NCBI GenBank assembly: GCA_035948315.1
Contig: DASZJG010000077.1
Coordinates: 1-64,000, forward strand
Length of the DNA: 64,000 nt
Direction of reading: 5' to 3'
Source of the DNA: CAJCJE01 sp035948315
Lineage (GTDB): Bacteria; Actinomycetota; Actinomycetes; Mycobacteriales; Pseudonocardiaceae
Positions 7,876 through 16,449 of this stretch are shown here, one piece after another. Position 1 is the stretch's first letter. Every line of letters begins with the position of its first letter. The translations under genes and the position numbers were made by a program. The notes under the pieces were generated by a model, which had not been told where the DNA came from, made no database searches, and saw nothing but the letters and a program-made list of their open reading frames with translations.

Positions 7876-7893
7876 CAGGGAACGGTCGGACTG

Positions 7894-8877
7894 GTGGAGG
7901 AGAACGAACTCCGCCCCAGTGGCGGTCGCGGCGAGAAGAAGGCGAGACGGAGCCGTCGGCGTAATCCCGACGGCACGATGACCCTTGTCGAGCATCTCTA
8001 TGAGCTGCGCTATCGACTGGGCCTCGCCATCGTCGCCGCCATTGTCGGCGCGATCCTCGGTTTCGTGTGGTGGAGCTACGGAGTCGGACCGATTCCCTCG
8101 CTCGGTCACCTGGTGCAGGCGCCCTACTGTCAGCTGCCGCTCGGCGACCGCATCAACTTCGGCACGCTGGGAGCGGGCCAGGACAACTGCAAGTTCCTAC
8201 AGCTGAAACCCTTCGAGGGCTTCTCGGTGCGCCTGAAGGTCGGTATCGCGGCGGGCATCGTGCTGGCCAGCCCGGCCTGGCTCTACCAGCTGTGGGCGTT
8301 CATCACGCCGGCACTGCACCGCAACGAGAAGCGCTTCGCCGTCGTGTTCGTGGTGTTCGCGTCGGCGCTGTTCGCCATCGGCGCGCTGCTCGCCTACATC
8401 GTCGTTCCCGAGGCGCTGAAGGTGCTGACCGGCGTCGGTGGCAGCGACTTCGTCGCGGCCTTCGCCGGTACCGAGTACATCTCCTTCATGATCTCGCTGC
8501 TGGTGATCTTCGGCATCAGCTTCGAGCTGCCACTGCTGGTCGTGATGCTCAACCGGGTCGGCGTGCTCAAGTACGCGAAGTTGAAGAAGTGGCGCCGCGG
8601 CATCATCTTCGTGCTGTTCGTGTTCGCCGCCATCGTGACTCCCGGCCAGGACCCGATCTCGATGGTCGCGCTGGCCGGCGCCCTGACGCTGCTGTTCGAG
8701 ATCTCGATCCAGGTCTCGCGCGTGCACGACAAGCGCAAGGAGCGCGAGGACGTCGAGGGCGGCTGGGCCGGACTTTCCGACGACGAGGCTTCCCCGCTGC
8801 ACCACACGCCGGAATCGGTCGGTCCGGCGACGACGGCCGAGGAGCTCGAGCGAACCGGCTTCGACGACGCCACGTGA
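7894..8877 (+). CDS. tatC: Sec-independent protein translocase TatC
   Basis: A 327-residue polytopic protein with six membrane segments. The N-terminal cytoplasmic stretch is basic and then reads TMTLVEHLYELRYRL, the TatC signature that helps bind twin-arginine signals. The conserved LKVGIAAGIVLASPAWLYQLW loop/TM2 region (split as LKVGIAAGIVLASPA and WLYQLWAFITPAL) and FGISFELPLL in TM5 are visible. The C-tail is acidic (EGGWAGLSDDEAS). It receives Tat substrates and recruits TatA. The GTG start follows tatA closely, and the stop overlaps the lipid kinase start as GTGA, so this operon continues beyond the Tat genes. Confidence 0.96.
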   Translation: MEENELRPSGGRGEKKARRSRRRNPDGTMTLVEHLYELRYRLGLAIVAAIVGAILGFVWWSYGVGPIPSLGHLVQAPYCQLPLGDRINFGTLGAGQDNCKFLQLKPFEGFSVRLKVGIAAGIVLASPAWLYQLWAFITPALHRNEKRFAVVFVVFASALFAIGALLAYIVVPEALKVLTGVGGSDFVAAFAGTEYISFMISLLVIFGISFELPLLVVMLNRVGVLKYAKLKKWRRGIIFVLFVFAAIVTPGQDPISMVALAGALTLLFEISIQVSRVHDKRKEREDVEGGWAGLSDDEASPLHHTPESVGPATTAEELERTGFDDAT

Positions 8878-9755
8878 TCGCCGCCCTGCTGGTCAGTCCG
8901 GCGGCCGGGCGCGGGATCGCGTCCCGGATCGCCGGCACGGTCGCGCAGCGGCTGCGCGCGTCGGTCGACCGCCTGGACACGCTGGTCGCCGACTCGGCGC
9001 AGGGCAGCGTGGCGCTGGCCAAGGACGCGGTGGCGAACGGGGCCGACGTACTGGTCGTGCTCGGCGGCGACGGCCTCGCGCACACGGCGGTGCAGGCGTG
9101 CGCGGGCAGTTCGACGGCGCTCGCGGTGATTCCGGCCGGCACCGGCAACGACCTGGCCAGGGCGCTCGGCACGCCGGCCGATCCGCTGGCCGCGACCATG
9201 CTCACCGCGGATGCCCTGCGCGCCAACCGGACCAGGCGGATCGACCTTGGCCGGGTCGCGGGCGGCTCGTGGTTCGCGACCGTGCTGTGCGCGGGTTTCG
9301 ACTCGGCGGTCAGCGAGCGGGTGAACATGCTGCGCTGGCCGGCCGGTCCGCGCCGCTACGACCTGGCCATTCTCACCGAGTTGACCAAGCTGAAGGCCAA
9401 GCCGCTGGTGGTGGAGACCGACGACACCACGCTGCGGCTGGACGCGACCATGGTCTCGGTCGGCAACTCGCGGTTCTACGGCGGCGGCATCCCGATCTGC
9501 CCGGACGCCGAACTCGACGACGGCCTGTTCGACGTGACCGTGGTCGGCGCGACGCACCGCCGCGACCTGGTGCGCATCCTGCCCAGGCTGCGCACCGGCC
9601 GGCACATCGAGCATCCGTCGGTGACCACGTTGCGCGCCCGCTCGGTGCGGCTGTCCGGCCTCAACCACTGGGTCGCGTACGCGGACGGGGAGCGACAGGC
9701 CCGGTTGCCGCTGACCATCCGCTGTCTGCCTGCCGCGCTCACTGTTCTAGGCTGA
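8874..9755 (+). CDS. Diacylglycerol/lipid kinase family protein
   Basis: A 293-residue DAGK-catalytic-domain protein of the YegS/DgkB type, starting at GTG 8874, which overlaps the tatC stop. The nucleotide-binding core is LVVLGGDGLAHTAVQA (GGDG at about residue 64) and the AVIPAGTGNDLARALG loop follows. The C-terminal part has the GNSRFYGGGIPICPDA substrate-domain segment. Such enzymes phosphorylate diacylglycerol, sphingoid bases or related lipids; the precise lipid is not predictable. The 4-base overlap with tatC suggests co-expression, with the amidohydrolase following after six bases. Confidence 0.9.
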   Translation: MIAALLVSPAAGRGIASRIAGTVAQRLRASVDRLDTLVADSAQGSVALAKDAVANGADVLVVLGGDGLAHTAVQACAGSSTALAVIPAGTGNDLARALGTPADPLAATMLTADALRANRTRRIDLGRVAGGSWFATVLCAGFDSAVSERVNMLRWPAGPRRYDLAILTELTKLKAKPLVVETDDTTLRLDATMVSVGNSRFYGGGIPICPDAELDDGLFDVTVVGATHRRDLVRILPRLRTGRHIEHPSVTTLRARSVRLSGLNHWVAYADGERQARLPLTIRCLPAALTVLG

Positions 9756-9761
9756 CTTTTG

Positions 9762-11066
9762 ATGGCTGAATATCTGATTTGTGGCGGTTTCGTCCTCACC
9801 ATGGACCCGGAACTCGGCGACTTACCGGTCGGCGACGTGCACGTGCGCGACGGCGAGATCGTCGCGGTGGGGGAGCGGCTGTCCGCGCCGGACGCGGAAC
9901 GCGTCGACGCTACCGACATGATCGTGCTGCCCGGCCTGGTCGACACGCACTGGCACATGTGGAACACGTTGCTGCGCGGGCTTTCCGACGGTCGCGACGA
10001 CGCGCCGGGCTACTTCCTGATGTGCGGCGCGCTCGGCCCGGTGTTCACCGCGCGGGACTGCGCGGCGGGCGTCGCGCTGTCCTGCGCGGAAGCCATCGAC
10101 GCCGGCTACACGACCGTGCACAACTGGGCGCACAACATTCGCGGGCCGGAGTACGCGGACGCGGAACTGGCCGTGCTCGCGGATTCCGGTCTGCGCGCCC
10201 GGTTTTCCTACGGCTGGTCGAACGGGCACCGCAACACCGAGCCGATGGATCTCGCGGACCTGGCGCGGCTGCACGGTTCCTGGCCGGGCGACGGCCTGGT
10301 GTCGTTGGGCATGGCCTGGCGGGGCACGGGCGGCAGTAATCCGGCGATGCGGGTGGACGCGTCGATCTACCGGGCGGAGATCGCGGCAGCACGCGAACTG
10401 GGCCTGCCGGTGACCGTGCACGCGAGCGGGCCGCCGACCGCGCGCGGTCAGATCGGCGTGCTGGCCGGTGCCGGTCTGCTCGGGCCGGACGTGCAGGTCG
10501 TGCACGCGAACGTGGCCGAGGACAACGAGATCGCGGCGATGGCCGACACCGGGACGGTGGTCAGCGTGTCGCCGTTCACCGAGTTGCAGATCGGCTACGG
10601 TCTGCCGCGCACCGGCGATTTCCTCGCGGCCAAGATCCCGACCGGGCTGTCGGTGGACACCACCGCGCTGTCCGGCAACGCCGACCCGTTCGCGATCATG
10701 AAGCTGACGCACGCGGTGCAGAACGGCCTGGCCGCGCACGAGTTCGCGCTGTCCGCGCGCCGCACGCTGGAACTGGCCACGATCGAGGGCGCCCGGACGA
10801 TGGGCCTGGATCACCTGGTCGGTTCGCTGACGCCGGGCAAGCGGGCCGACGTGATCACGGTGTCCGAGCGTGGCCCGAACCTGGCGGTGCGCACCGATCC
10901 GGCCCGGCTGCTGGTGACCGCCGCGCAGCCGTCCAATGTGGACACGGTGCTGGTGGACGGTCGGATGCTCAAGCGGGACGGTGTCCTGACCACGATGGAC
11001 GTCGCCGAGATCGGCGCGCGCGCCCGCGCGTCATTGGCCGGCGTGCTGAACCGGGCTCACTGGTAG
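9762..11066 (+). CDS. Amidohydrolase/deaminase-family metal-dependent hydrolase
   Basis: A 434-residue amidohydrolase-superfamily enzyme related to TrzN, SsnA and guanine/cytosine-type deaminases. The metal site shows VDTHWHMWNTLL (HxH near residue 65), a later VTVHASGPP histidine, VVHANVAEDNEI, and an aspartate in LSVDTTALSGNADPF. The C-terminal TPGKRADVITV closes the composite beta domain. It probably deaminates or hydrolyses an N-heterocycle; the substrate is unknown. ATG 9762 is preferred over a TTG three bases earlier. It converges on the LysR-type gene, overlapping it by ten bases. Confidence 0.88.
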   Translation: MAEYLICGGFVLTMDPELGDLPVGDVHVRDGEIVAVGERLSAPDAERVDATDMIVLPGLVDTHWHMWNTLLRGLSDGRDDAPGYFLMCGALGPVFTARDCAAGVALSCAEAIDAGYTTVHNWAHNIRGPEYADAELAVLADSGLRARFSYGWSNGHRNTEPMDLADLARLHGSWPGDGLVSLGMAWRGTGGSNPAMRVDASIYRAEIAAARELGLPVTVHASGPPTARGQIGVLAGAGLLGPDVQVVHANVAEDNEIAAMADTGTVVSVSPFTELQIGYGLPRTGDFLAAKIPTGLSVDTTALSGNADPFAIMKLTHAVQNGLAAHEFALSARRTLELATIEGARTMGLDHLVGSLTPGKRADVITVSERGPNLAVRTDPARLLVTAAQPSNVDTVLVDGRMLKRDGVLTTMDVAEIGARARASLAGVLNRAHW

Positions 11067-11953
11067 AGCACGTCGCGGGCCGTGTCCAGCACGCATTCGG
11101 CCAGCACCGCGAGGGCGGGCGAGTCGAGTTTCCACTGGTGCCAGTACAGCGGCACGTCCAGCGGTGTGCCTCTGGCCAGATCGATGAGCCGGCCCGACGA
11201 CCGGTCGGCTTCGGCTTGCTCCTCCGGGATCGTGCCCCATCCCAGGCCGCTGATCACCGCCTGCCGAAAGGCTTCGGTCGAGGGCACGTAGTGCCGCACC
11301 GCGTCGGCCGAGCGGGTCGCGCCGATCGCGCGTAGGAGGTTGTCCTGCACCACGTCCTTGCGGTCGAACTCGACCACCGGCACCTGCGGCAACCGTTCGA
11401 TGAGCCGATGACCGGCCAGCCAACGCTCGTGGAACTCGCGGTTGGCCATCGCGTAGTAGCGCATCCGGCCGAGGCTGCGCACGGTGCAGCCCTGCACCGG
11501 CTGCGCGACCGAACTGACCGCGGCCATCACCAGGCCCTGGTGCAGCAGTTCGATCGTGTGGCCCTCGTCCTCCCGGATGAGTTCGAGGTTGATCGGCACC
11601 CGCGCGACCGCCCGCGCCATGGCCGGCATCAGCCACACGTCGGTCGCGTCCGCGCTCACCGCGAGCGGCATCCGGGTCGGCCTGCCGGTCTCGGGCAGAC
11701 CGAGTTCGACACCGGCGTCGTGTTCGAGCTGGGCGAGCTGGCGGGCGAAGCGGACCACCACCTCGCCGGACTCGGTCAGCTGGATCGGCCGGGTGCGCAG
11801 CAGCAGGACCCGGCCGATCCGGTGCTCCAGTGCCTTGATCCGCTGGCTGACCGCCGAGGGTGTGACGTGCAGCAGCTGCGCGGCCGCGTCGAAGGTGCCT
11901 TCGTCGACGGCGGCGAGCAGGGTGCGGACCTGGTCCAGTGGCAGCTCGGACAT
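11057..11953 (-). CDS. lysG: LysR-family regulator of the ArgP/LysG type
   Basis: A 298-residue LysR protein. The N-terminal helix-turn-helix reads AAVDEGTFDAAAQLLHVTPS and continues AVSQRIKALE, the exact pattern of ArgP/LysG/IciA regulators. The remaining ~230 residues form the effector domain. LysG of Corynebacterium glutamicum activates the divergent lysE exporter gene in response to lysine, arginine or histidine, and here it is also divergent from a lysE-like gene. ATG 11953 is used; a GTG one codon earlier is possible. A 7-base inverted repeat lies in the shared intergenic region. Confidence 0.9.
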   Translation of the reverse strand: MSELPLDQVRTLLAAVDEGTFDAAAQLLHVTPSAVSQRIKALEHRIGRVLLLRTRPIQLTESGEVVVRFARQLAQLEHDAGVELGLPETGRPTRMPLAVSADATDVWLMPAMARAVARVPINLELIREDEGHTIELLHQGLVMAAVSSVAQPVQGCTVRSLGRMRYYAMANREFHERWLAGHRLIERLPQVPVVEFDRKDVVQDNLLRAIGATRSADAVRHYVPSTEAFRQAVISGLGWGTIPEEQAEADRSSGRLIDLARGTPLDVPLYWHQWKLDSPALAVLAECVLDTARDVLYQ

Positions 11954-11960
11954 CACAGTG

Positions 11961-11986
11961 GCTAATGGTACGTAAGAAACATTAGC
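11961..11986. promoter_or_regulatory. LysG operator candidate, inverted repeat GCTAATG-N12-CATTAGC
   Basis: GCTAATG at 11961-11967 is the exact reverse complement of CATTAGC at 11980-11986, separated by 12 bases. It sits midway between the divergent lysG and lysE starts. The geometry suits a dimeric or tetrameric LysR-family protein that represses itself and activates the exporter. No second matching repeat was seen. Confidence 0.6.
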
Positions 11987-12022
11987 TGTACTGATGTTCG
12001 ATCGGTTTCTACCGTCGGAAGG

Positions 12023-12631
12023 GTGTTAGGTGCCGTGTTGGCCGGCCTGGGTACCGGCCTCTCCTTGATCGTCGTCATCGGTGCGCAGAACGCGTTCGTG
12101 CTGCGCCAGGGAATCCTGCGGGCCTACGTGCCCGCGATCGTGTTGATCTGCGCGCTCTCCGACCTCGTGCTGATCGTCGCAGGCGTGGCCGGCATCGGCG
12201 TCGTGGTGCGCGCGTTTCCGCTGGCCATCGAGCTGGTCTCGATCATCGGCGGCCTGTTCCTGATCGGCTACGGCCTGATGGCCGCGCGCCGCGTGCTGCG
12301 GCCGGCACGACTGGCCACCGACAACGGCGGAGTCGGCTCGCTGCGCGCGGCCGTGCTCACCGGTATCGCGCTGACCTGGCTGAACCCGCACGTCTACCTG
12401 GACACCGTGCTGCTGCTCGGGTCGGTCGCGAACAGCTACGGCGCGGACCGCTGGGCATTCGGCGCGGGTGCGGCGCTGGGCAGCGTGCTGTGGTTCAGCG
12501 GGCTCGGCTTCGGCGCGCGCCTGTTACGCGGCCTGTTCGCGCGGCCCATCGCCTGGCGGGTGCTTGACGTGCTGATCGCCGCCATCATGATCACGCTGGG
12601 GGTCGTGCTGTTTACCCGACTGGCGGGGTGA
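12023..12631 (+). CDS. lysE: LysE/ArgO-family amino acid exporter
   Basis: A 202-residue inner-membrane transporter with five to six hydrophobic helices. It has the LysE signature GLGTGLSLIVVIGAQNAFVL at residues 8-27 and the LTGIALTWLNPHVYLDT segment near residue 112. LysE/ArgO proteins export basic amino acids such as lysine and arginine when they accumulate. The divergent LysG-type regulator supports this substrate range. GTG 12023 follows TACCGT by seven bases. The last 20 bases overlap the convergent hydrolase-like gene. A lysine-degradation locus lies about 10 kb to the right. Confidence 0.92.
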   Translation: MLGAVLAGLGTGLSLIVVIGAQNAFVLRQGILRAYVPAIVLICALSDLVLIVAGVAGIGVVVRAFPLAIELVSIIGGLFLIGYGLMAARRVLRPARLATDNGGVGSLRAAVLTGIALTWLNPHVYLDTVLLLGSVANSYGADRWAFGAGAALGSVLWFSGLGFGARLLRGLFARPIAWRVLDVLIAAIMITLGVVLFTRLAG

Positions 12632-13505
12632 TGGCCGCGTTGATCGCCGCGAGCAGCGCGTTGACCAGCGCGGCGGGCAGGCCGGCCTGTTCGAGGCCGG
12701 GCGCGATGGTCTGGGTGTTGACCGAGCGCGCGTTGGCCTGGACCGCTGACAGCAGGGCAACGTCGGTGGCGGAGTACCGGCCGTTGATGGCGTCGAGCTT
12801 GGTGGACAGCGTCTTGAGCTGCGCGGCCAGCGCGGCGTTGCCCACGTTCGGGTCCTGCACGACGGTGGCCGCCTGGCCCGCGTAGAGGTCGGTGAAATAC
12901 ATCGTGTCGTTCACGTCCGCGAGCACCTTGCCGGCGTTCGGGCCGTTCGGGATCGTGATGCTGTCACTGAGTTGCATGTCCGCTCCGTCCACGCCTGGCC
13001 AGTAGTTCGCCACGGTGCTGAGGTCGTAGTCGCCGCCCGATGTTGCCGAACCGGCGTACTGGTGCGCGACCGCCGTACAGCTGACCACGCCAACCGTGAT
13101 CGACGGCAGGTCCTGGACATTGTTCCAGTCCGCGATCCAGAACTCCGGCATGGCCACCCCGGCGTTATAGCAGGCGTTGATCACGGCCGCCCAGTTCGAC
13201 CCGCTGGTGTAGACCGTCGGTTCCTGTCCGGAGTTGCGCGAGTTCACCACCCAGCCGGGCACCTGGCTCGCGGAGGCGTCCCCCGGCTCGACGTCGAGCA
13301 CCTGGATGCCGGGTCCCCAGACCGAGACCGACGGCGTGATGCGCACCTCGACCGATCCGGAGAACCGTGCCCAGGCCTCGGGAGGCCAGGCGAAGCTCGA
13401 TGGTGGGACGTAACCGGCGACGATCGGCGTTCCGACCGGGATGGCCTGCCAGTTGACGCTGTCCTTCATCGGCCGTTGCGCGGAGACATAGGCGAGTGCA
13501 CGCAT
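12612..13505 (-). CDS. Glycoside hydrolase-like (GH25/DUF1906-like) TIM-barrel protein
   Basis: A 297-residue protein without a signal peptide. Residues 60-200 resemble the glycoside-hydrolase-like barrels of phage lysins: VLDVEPGDAS (acidic pair), PTVYTSGSNW, PEFWIADWNN and AHQYAGSATSGGDYDLS are the usual strand-end motifs of GH25/DUF1906 proteins. The C-terminal ~90 residues are alanine-rich and helical. It could be a cell-wall lytic enzyme or a phage-derived remnant, but no phage genes surround it. ATG 13505 is chosen; a TTG at 13514 is possible. The 3' end overlaps lysE by 20 bases in convergent orientation. Confidence 0.6.
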   Translation of the reverse strand: MRALAYVSAQRPMKDSVNWQAIPVGTPIVAGYVPPSSFAWPPEAWARFSGSVEVRITPSVSVWGPGIQVLDVEPGDASASQVPGWVVNSRNSGQEPTVYTSGSNWAAVINACYNAGVAMPEFWIADWNNVQDLPSITVGVVSCTAVAHQYAGSATSGGDYDLSTVANYWPGVDGADMQLSDSITIPNGPNAGKVLADVNDTMYFTDLYAGQAATVVQDPNVGNAALAAQLKTLSTKLDAINGRYSATDVALLSAVQANARSVNTQTIAPGLEQAGLPAALVNALLAAINAAITPPVG

Positions 13506-13614
13506 CCCCCTCAATCTGCCATGGATGGGCCGGCTGGGCCAGTCGCGGCTGTTGACGGTACTTGCCTGGTCAACGTCCGATGCGTGGCAAAACCGCAGGT
13601 CGAACCGTGTCAGT

Positions 13615-13620
13615 TAATCT
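13615..13620 (+). promoter_or_regulatory. -10 hexamer TAATCT of the helY leaderless promoter
   Basis: TAATCT is followed by GGGCAG and then the GTG start at 13627, six bases of spacing. There is no Shine-Dalgarno sequence at a usable distance. Confidence 0.55.
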
Positions 13621-13626
13621 GGGCAG

Positions 13627-16344
13627 GTGGCTGATCGCGCCGCGCGCACCCCGGCCGAGGCTTACTCGGCTGCGAGGGAGCGCGCTACCTATCCTGAGCT
13701 GGCTGATTTCGTCGGGCTGTTGAGCTTCGAGCTGGACCCGTTCCAGCGGTCGGCCTGCGTCGCGCTGGAGAACGGACACGGCGTGCTGGTGTGCGCGCCG
13801 ACCGGCGCCGGCAAGACCGTCGTCGGCGAGTTCGCGGTGCACCTCGCGCTCGCCGAGGGCCGCAAGTGCTTCTACACCACGCCGATCAAGGCGTTGTCCA
13901 ACCAGAAGTTCGCCGACCTGACCGAACGCTACGGCCAGGACAAGGTCGGCCTGCTGACCGGTGACACCTCGGTGAACGGCGACGCTCCGGTGGTGGTGAT
14001 GACCACCGAGGTGCTGCGCAACATGCTCTACGCCGGCTCGGGCACGCTGGACCGGCTCGGCTACGTGGTCATGGACGAGGTGCACTACCTCGCCGACCGC
14101 TTCCGCGGCGCGGTGTGGGAGGAGGTCATCCTGCACCTGCCGGAGCGGGTGCGGCTGGTCAGCCTGTCCGCGACGGTCAGCAACGCCGAGGAGTTCGGCG
14201 AGTGGCTGGTCGCGGTGCGCGGCGACACCACCGTGGTGGTCGACGAGCACCGGCCGGTTCCGCTGTGGCAGCACATGATGGTCAACGGCCGCCTGTTCGA
14301 TCTGTTCGCCGAGGACAGCAAGGACAGCCGGATCCGGCTCAACCCGCAGCTGTTGCGCCGCACCGAGGAACTGGGCCGCTACGCGATTCCGCGCGGCTAC
14401 CGGGGCCGGGGCGCGCCGAAACCGCGGTTCAAGCCGACCTCCCGGATCGACGTGGTCACCCGGCTCGACGCGGCCGGCCTGCTGCCCGCGATCGTGTTCG
14501 TGTTCAGCCGGGCGGGCTGCGATGCCGCGGTCGAGCAGTGCGTGCGCTCCGGGATGCGGCTGACCTCGCCGGACGAGGTCACCGAGATTCGCGAGGTGAT
14601 CGAGCGCCGCACCGCCGGACTGCCCGAGGCCGACCTGCGCGTGCTCGGCTACTGGGAATGGCGCGACGCGCTGGAGCGCGGCTTCGCATCGCACCACGCG
14701 GGGCTGCTCCCGACATTCAAGGAAACAGTCGAGGAACTGTTCGTGCGCGGCCTGGTCAAGGCCGTGTTCGCGACCGAGACGCTGGCGCTGGGCATCAACA
14801 TGCCGGCTCGCACGGTCGTGCTGGAGAAGCTGGTCAAGTACAACGGCGAGGCGCACGTCGACCTCACGCCCGGCGAGTACACGCAGCTCACCGGCCGCGC
14901 GGGGCGGCGCGGGATCGACGTGGAGGGGCACGCGGTCGTGCTGTGGCAGCCGGGCCTCGATCCCAAGCAGGTCGGCGGACTGGCGTCGACTCGCACGTAT
15001 CCGCTGCGCTCCTCGTTCCGGCCCGGCTACAACATGGCGATCAACCTGGTCGGGCAGTTCGGCGCGGACAAGGCGCGCGAACTGCTGGAGCAGTCCTTCG
15101 CGCAGTTCCAGGCCGACCGTTCGGTGGTCGGGCTGTCCCGGCAGATCGAGCGCAACACCGAGGGCCTGGCCGGCTATGCCGAGCAGACGGAGTGTCATCT
15201 CGGCGACTTCACCGAGTACATGGCGCTGCGCAAGCAGATCTCCGATCGGGAGAAGGCGTTGACGCGGCAGAACTCCGCGTCGCGCCGGGCCGAGGCGGCC
15301 GAGTCGCTGGAGAAGCTGCGCAAGGGCGACGTGATCGCGGTGCCCACCGGTCGCCGTTCCGGGCTGGCCGTCGTCGTCGACCCGGGCGCGGATCCGCTGG
15401 TGGTCACCGAGGACCGGTGGGCGGGCCGGCTGTCGGTCGCCGATTTCCCGAGCCCGGTCGAGTCGCTGGGCCGGATGCGGCTGCCCAAGCAGGTCAACGT
15501 GCGCTCGCCGCAGTCGCGCCGCGATCTCGCGTCCAGCCTGCGCAACACCGGCATCGACGTACCGGCTCGGGAACGTCGTCGCTCCGGCGCCGCCGACGAC
15601 GCCGAACTGGCCGCGCTGCGCAGGGCGTTGCGCGCGCATCCCTGCCACGGCTGCGAGAAGCGCGAGGACCACGCCCGCTGGGCCGAGCGCTACTACCGCC
15701 TTGAGGCCGACACCGAGCGGATTCGGCAGAAGGTCGCGGCCACGACGCACTCGCTGGCCCGAGCGTTCGACCGGATCCGGCGGCTGCTCACCGAACGCGA
15801 CTACCTCGCCGGCGACGGCGACCGGGTCACCGCGAACGGCCGCAGGCTCGCCCGGCTGTACTCCGAGTCCGACCTGCTGGTCGCCGAGTGCCTGCGGGAG
15901 GAACTCTGGGTCGGCCTCGGCGCGGCGGAACTGGCCGCGGTCGTGTCCGCGCTGGTGTTCGAGTCGCGCCGCGAGTCACCGGTGGACGCCCGGGTGCCGG
16001 ACGGGGCGGTCGGGGACGCGCTGCTCAAGACGGTCCGGCTGTGGGGTTCGCTGGAGGCCGACGAGCGCAGGCACAAGCTGGACGGCACCCGCGAACCGGA
16101 TGCCGGCTTCGCCTGGCCGATCTTCCGCTGGACGCGCGGGGAGGCGCTGGAGAAGGTGTTGCTCGCGGCCGAGACGAACGGCCAGGAACTGGGCGCGGGC
16201 GACTTCGTGCGCTGGTGCCGGCAGGTCGTCGACCTGCTCGACCAGATCCGCGAAGTCCTCGACGCGAACGACCCGGTCGGCATCACCGCGGGCCGGGCGG
16301 TGACCGCGATCCGGCGGGGCGTGGTGGCCATGGGCATGAGCTGA
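13627..16344 (+). CDS. helY: Ski2-like DEAD/DEAH-box RNA helicase HelY
   Basis: A 905-residue superfamily 2 helicase. Walker A is APTGAGKT at residues 57-64, the DEVH box (motif II) is at 150-153, motif III SATVSN follows, and the motif VI-type TGRAGRRGID lies in the second RecA domain. The ~400 C-terminal residues form the Ski2/Mtr4-like arch and helical (DSHCT) domains typical of HelY/Dob1 proteins. It probably unwinds structured RNA during turnover, by analogy with eukaryotic exosome helicases; the bacterial role is little known. GTG 13627 starts a leaderless transcript. In mycobacteria it directly follows tatC; here five genes intervene. Confidence 0.95.
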   Translation: MADRAARTPAEAYSAARERATYPELADFVGLLSFELDPFQRSACVALENGHGVLVCAPTGAGKTVVGEFAVHLALAEGRKCFYTTPIKALSNQKFADLTERYGQDKVGLLTGDTSVNGDAPVVVMTTEVLRNMLYAGSGTLDRLGYVVMDEVHYLADRFRGAVWEEVILHLPERVRLVSLSATVSNAEEFGEWLVAVRGDTTVVVDEHRPVPLWQHMMVNGRLFDLFAEDSKDSRIRLNPQLLRRTEELGRYAIPRGYRGRGAPKPRFKPTSRIDVVTRLDAAGLLPAIVFVFSRAGCDAAVEQCVRSGMRLTSPDEVTEIREVIERRTAGLPEADLRVLGYWEWRDALERGFASHHAGLLPTFKETVEELFVRGLVKAVFATETLALGINMPARTVVLEKLVKYNGEAHVDLTPGEYTQLTGRAGRRGIDVEGHAVVLWQPGLDPKQVGGLASTRTYPLRSSFRPGYNMAINLVGQFGADKARELLEQSFAQFQADRSVVGLSRQIERNTEGLAGYAEQTECHLGDFTEYMALRKQISDREKALTRQNSASRRAEAAESLEKLRKGDVIAVPTGRRSGLAVVVDPGADPLVVTEDRWAGRLSVADFPSPVESLGRMRLPKQVNVRSPQSRRDLASSLRNTGIDVPARERRRSGAADDAELAALRRALRAHPCHGCEKREDHARWAERYYRLEADTERIRQKVAATTHSLARAFDRIRRLLTERDYLAGDGDRVTANGRRLARLYSESDLLVAECLREELWVGLGAAELAAVVSALVFESRRESPVDARVPDGAVGDALLKTVRLWGSLEADERRHKLDGTREPDAGFAWPIFRWTRGEALEKVLLAAETNGQELGAGDFVRWCRQVVDLLDQIREVLDANDPVGITAGRAVTAIRRGVVAMGMS

Positions 16345-16449
16345 CGACCGCCCGACAAAGGTGCGTTCACGATGGCCGGGCGGGTAGGGCAAGCCGGTCG
16401 TCTTGTGGTTTGATCGCGGAAACGTGACCGGTGTTCTGGGAGGCAGAAA

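Noticed and set aside
13570..15750. A 726-codon frame antisense to helY
   Set aside because: The helicase motifs on the plus strand are complete, and the antisense product is a low-complexity charged shadow.
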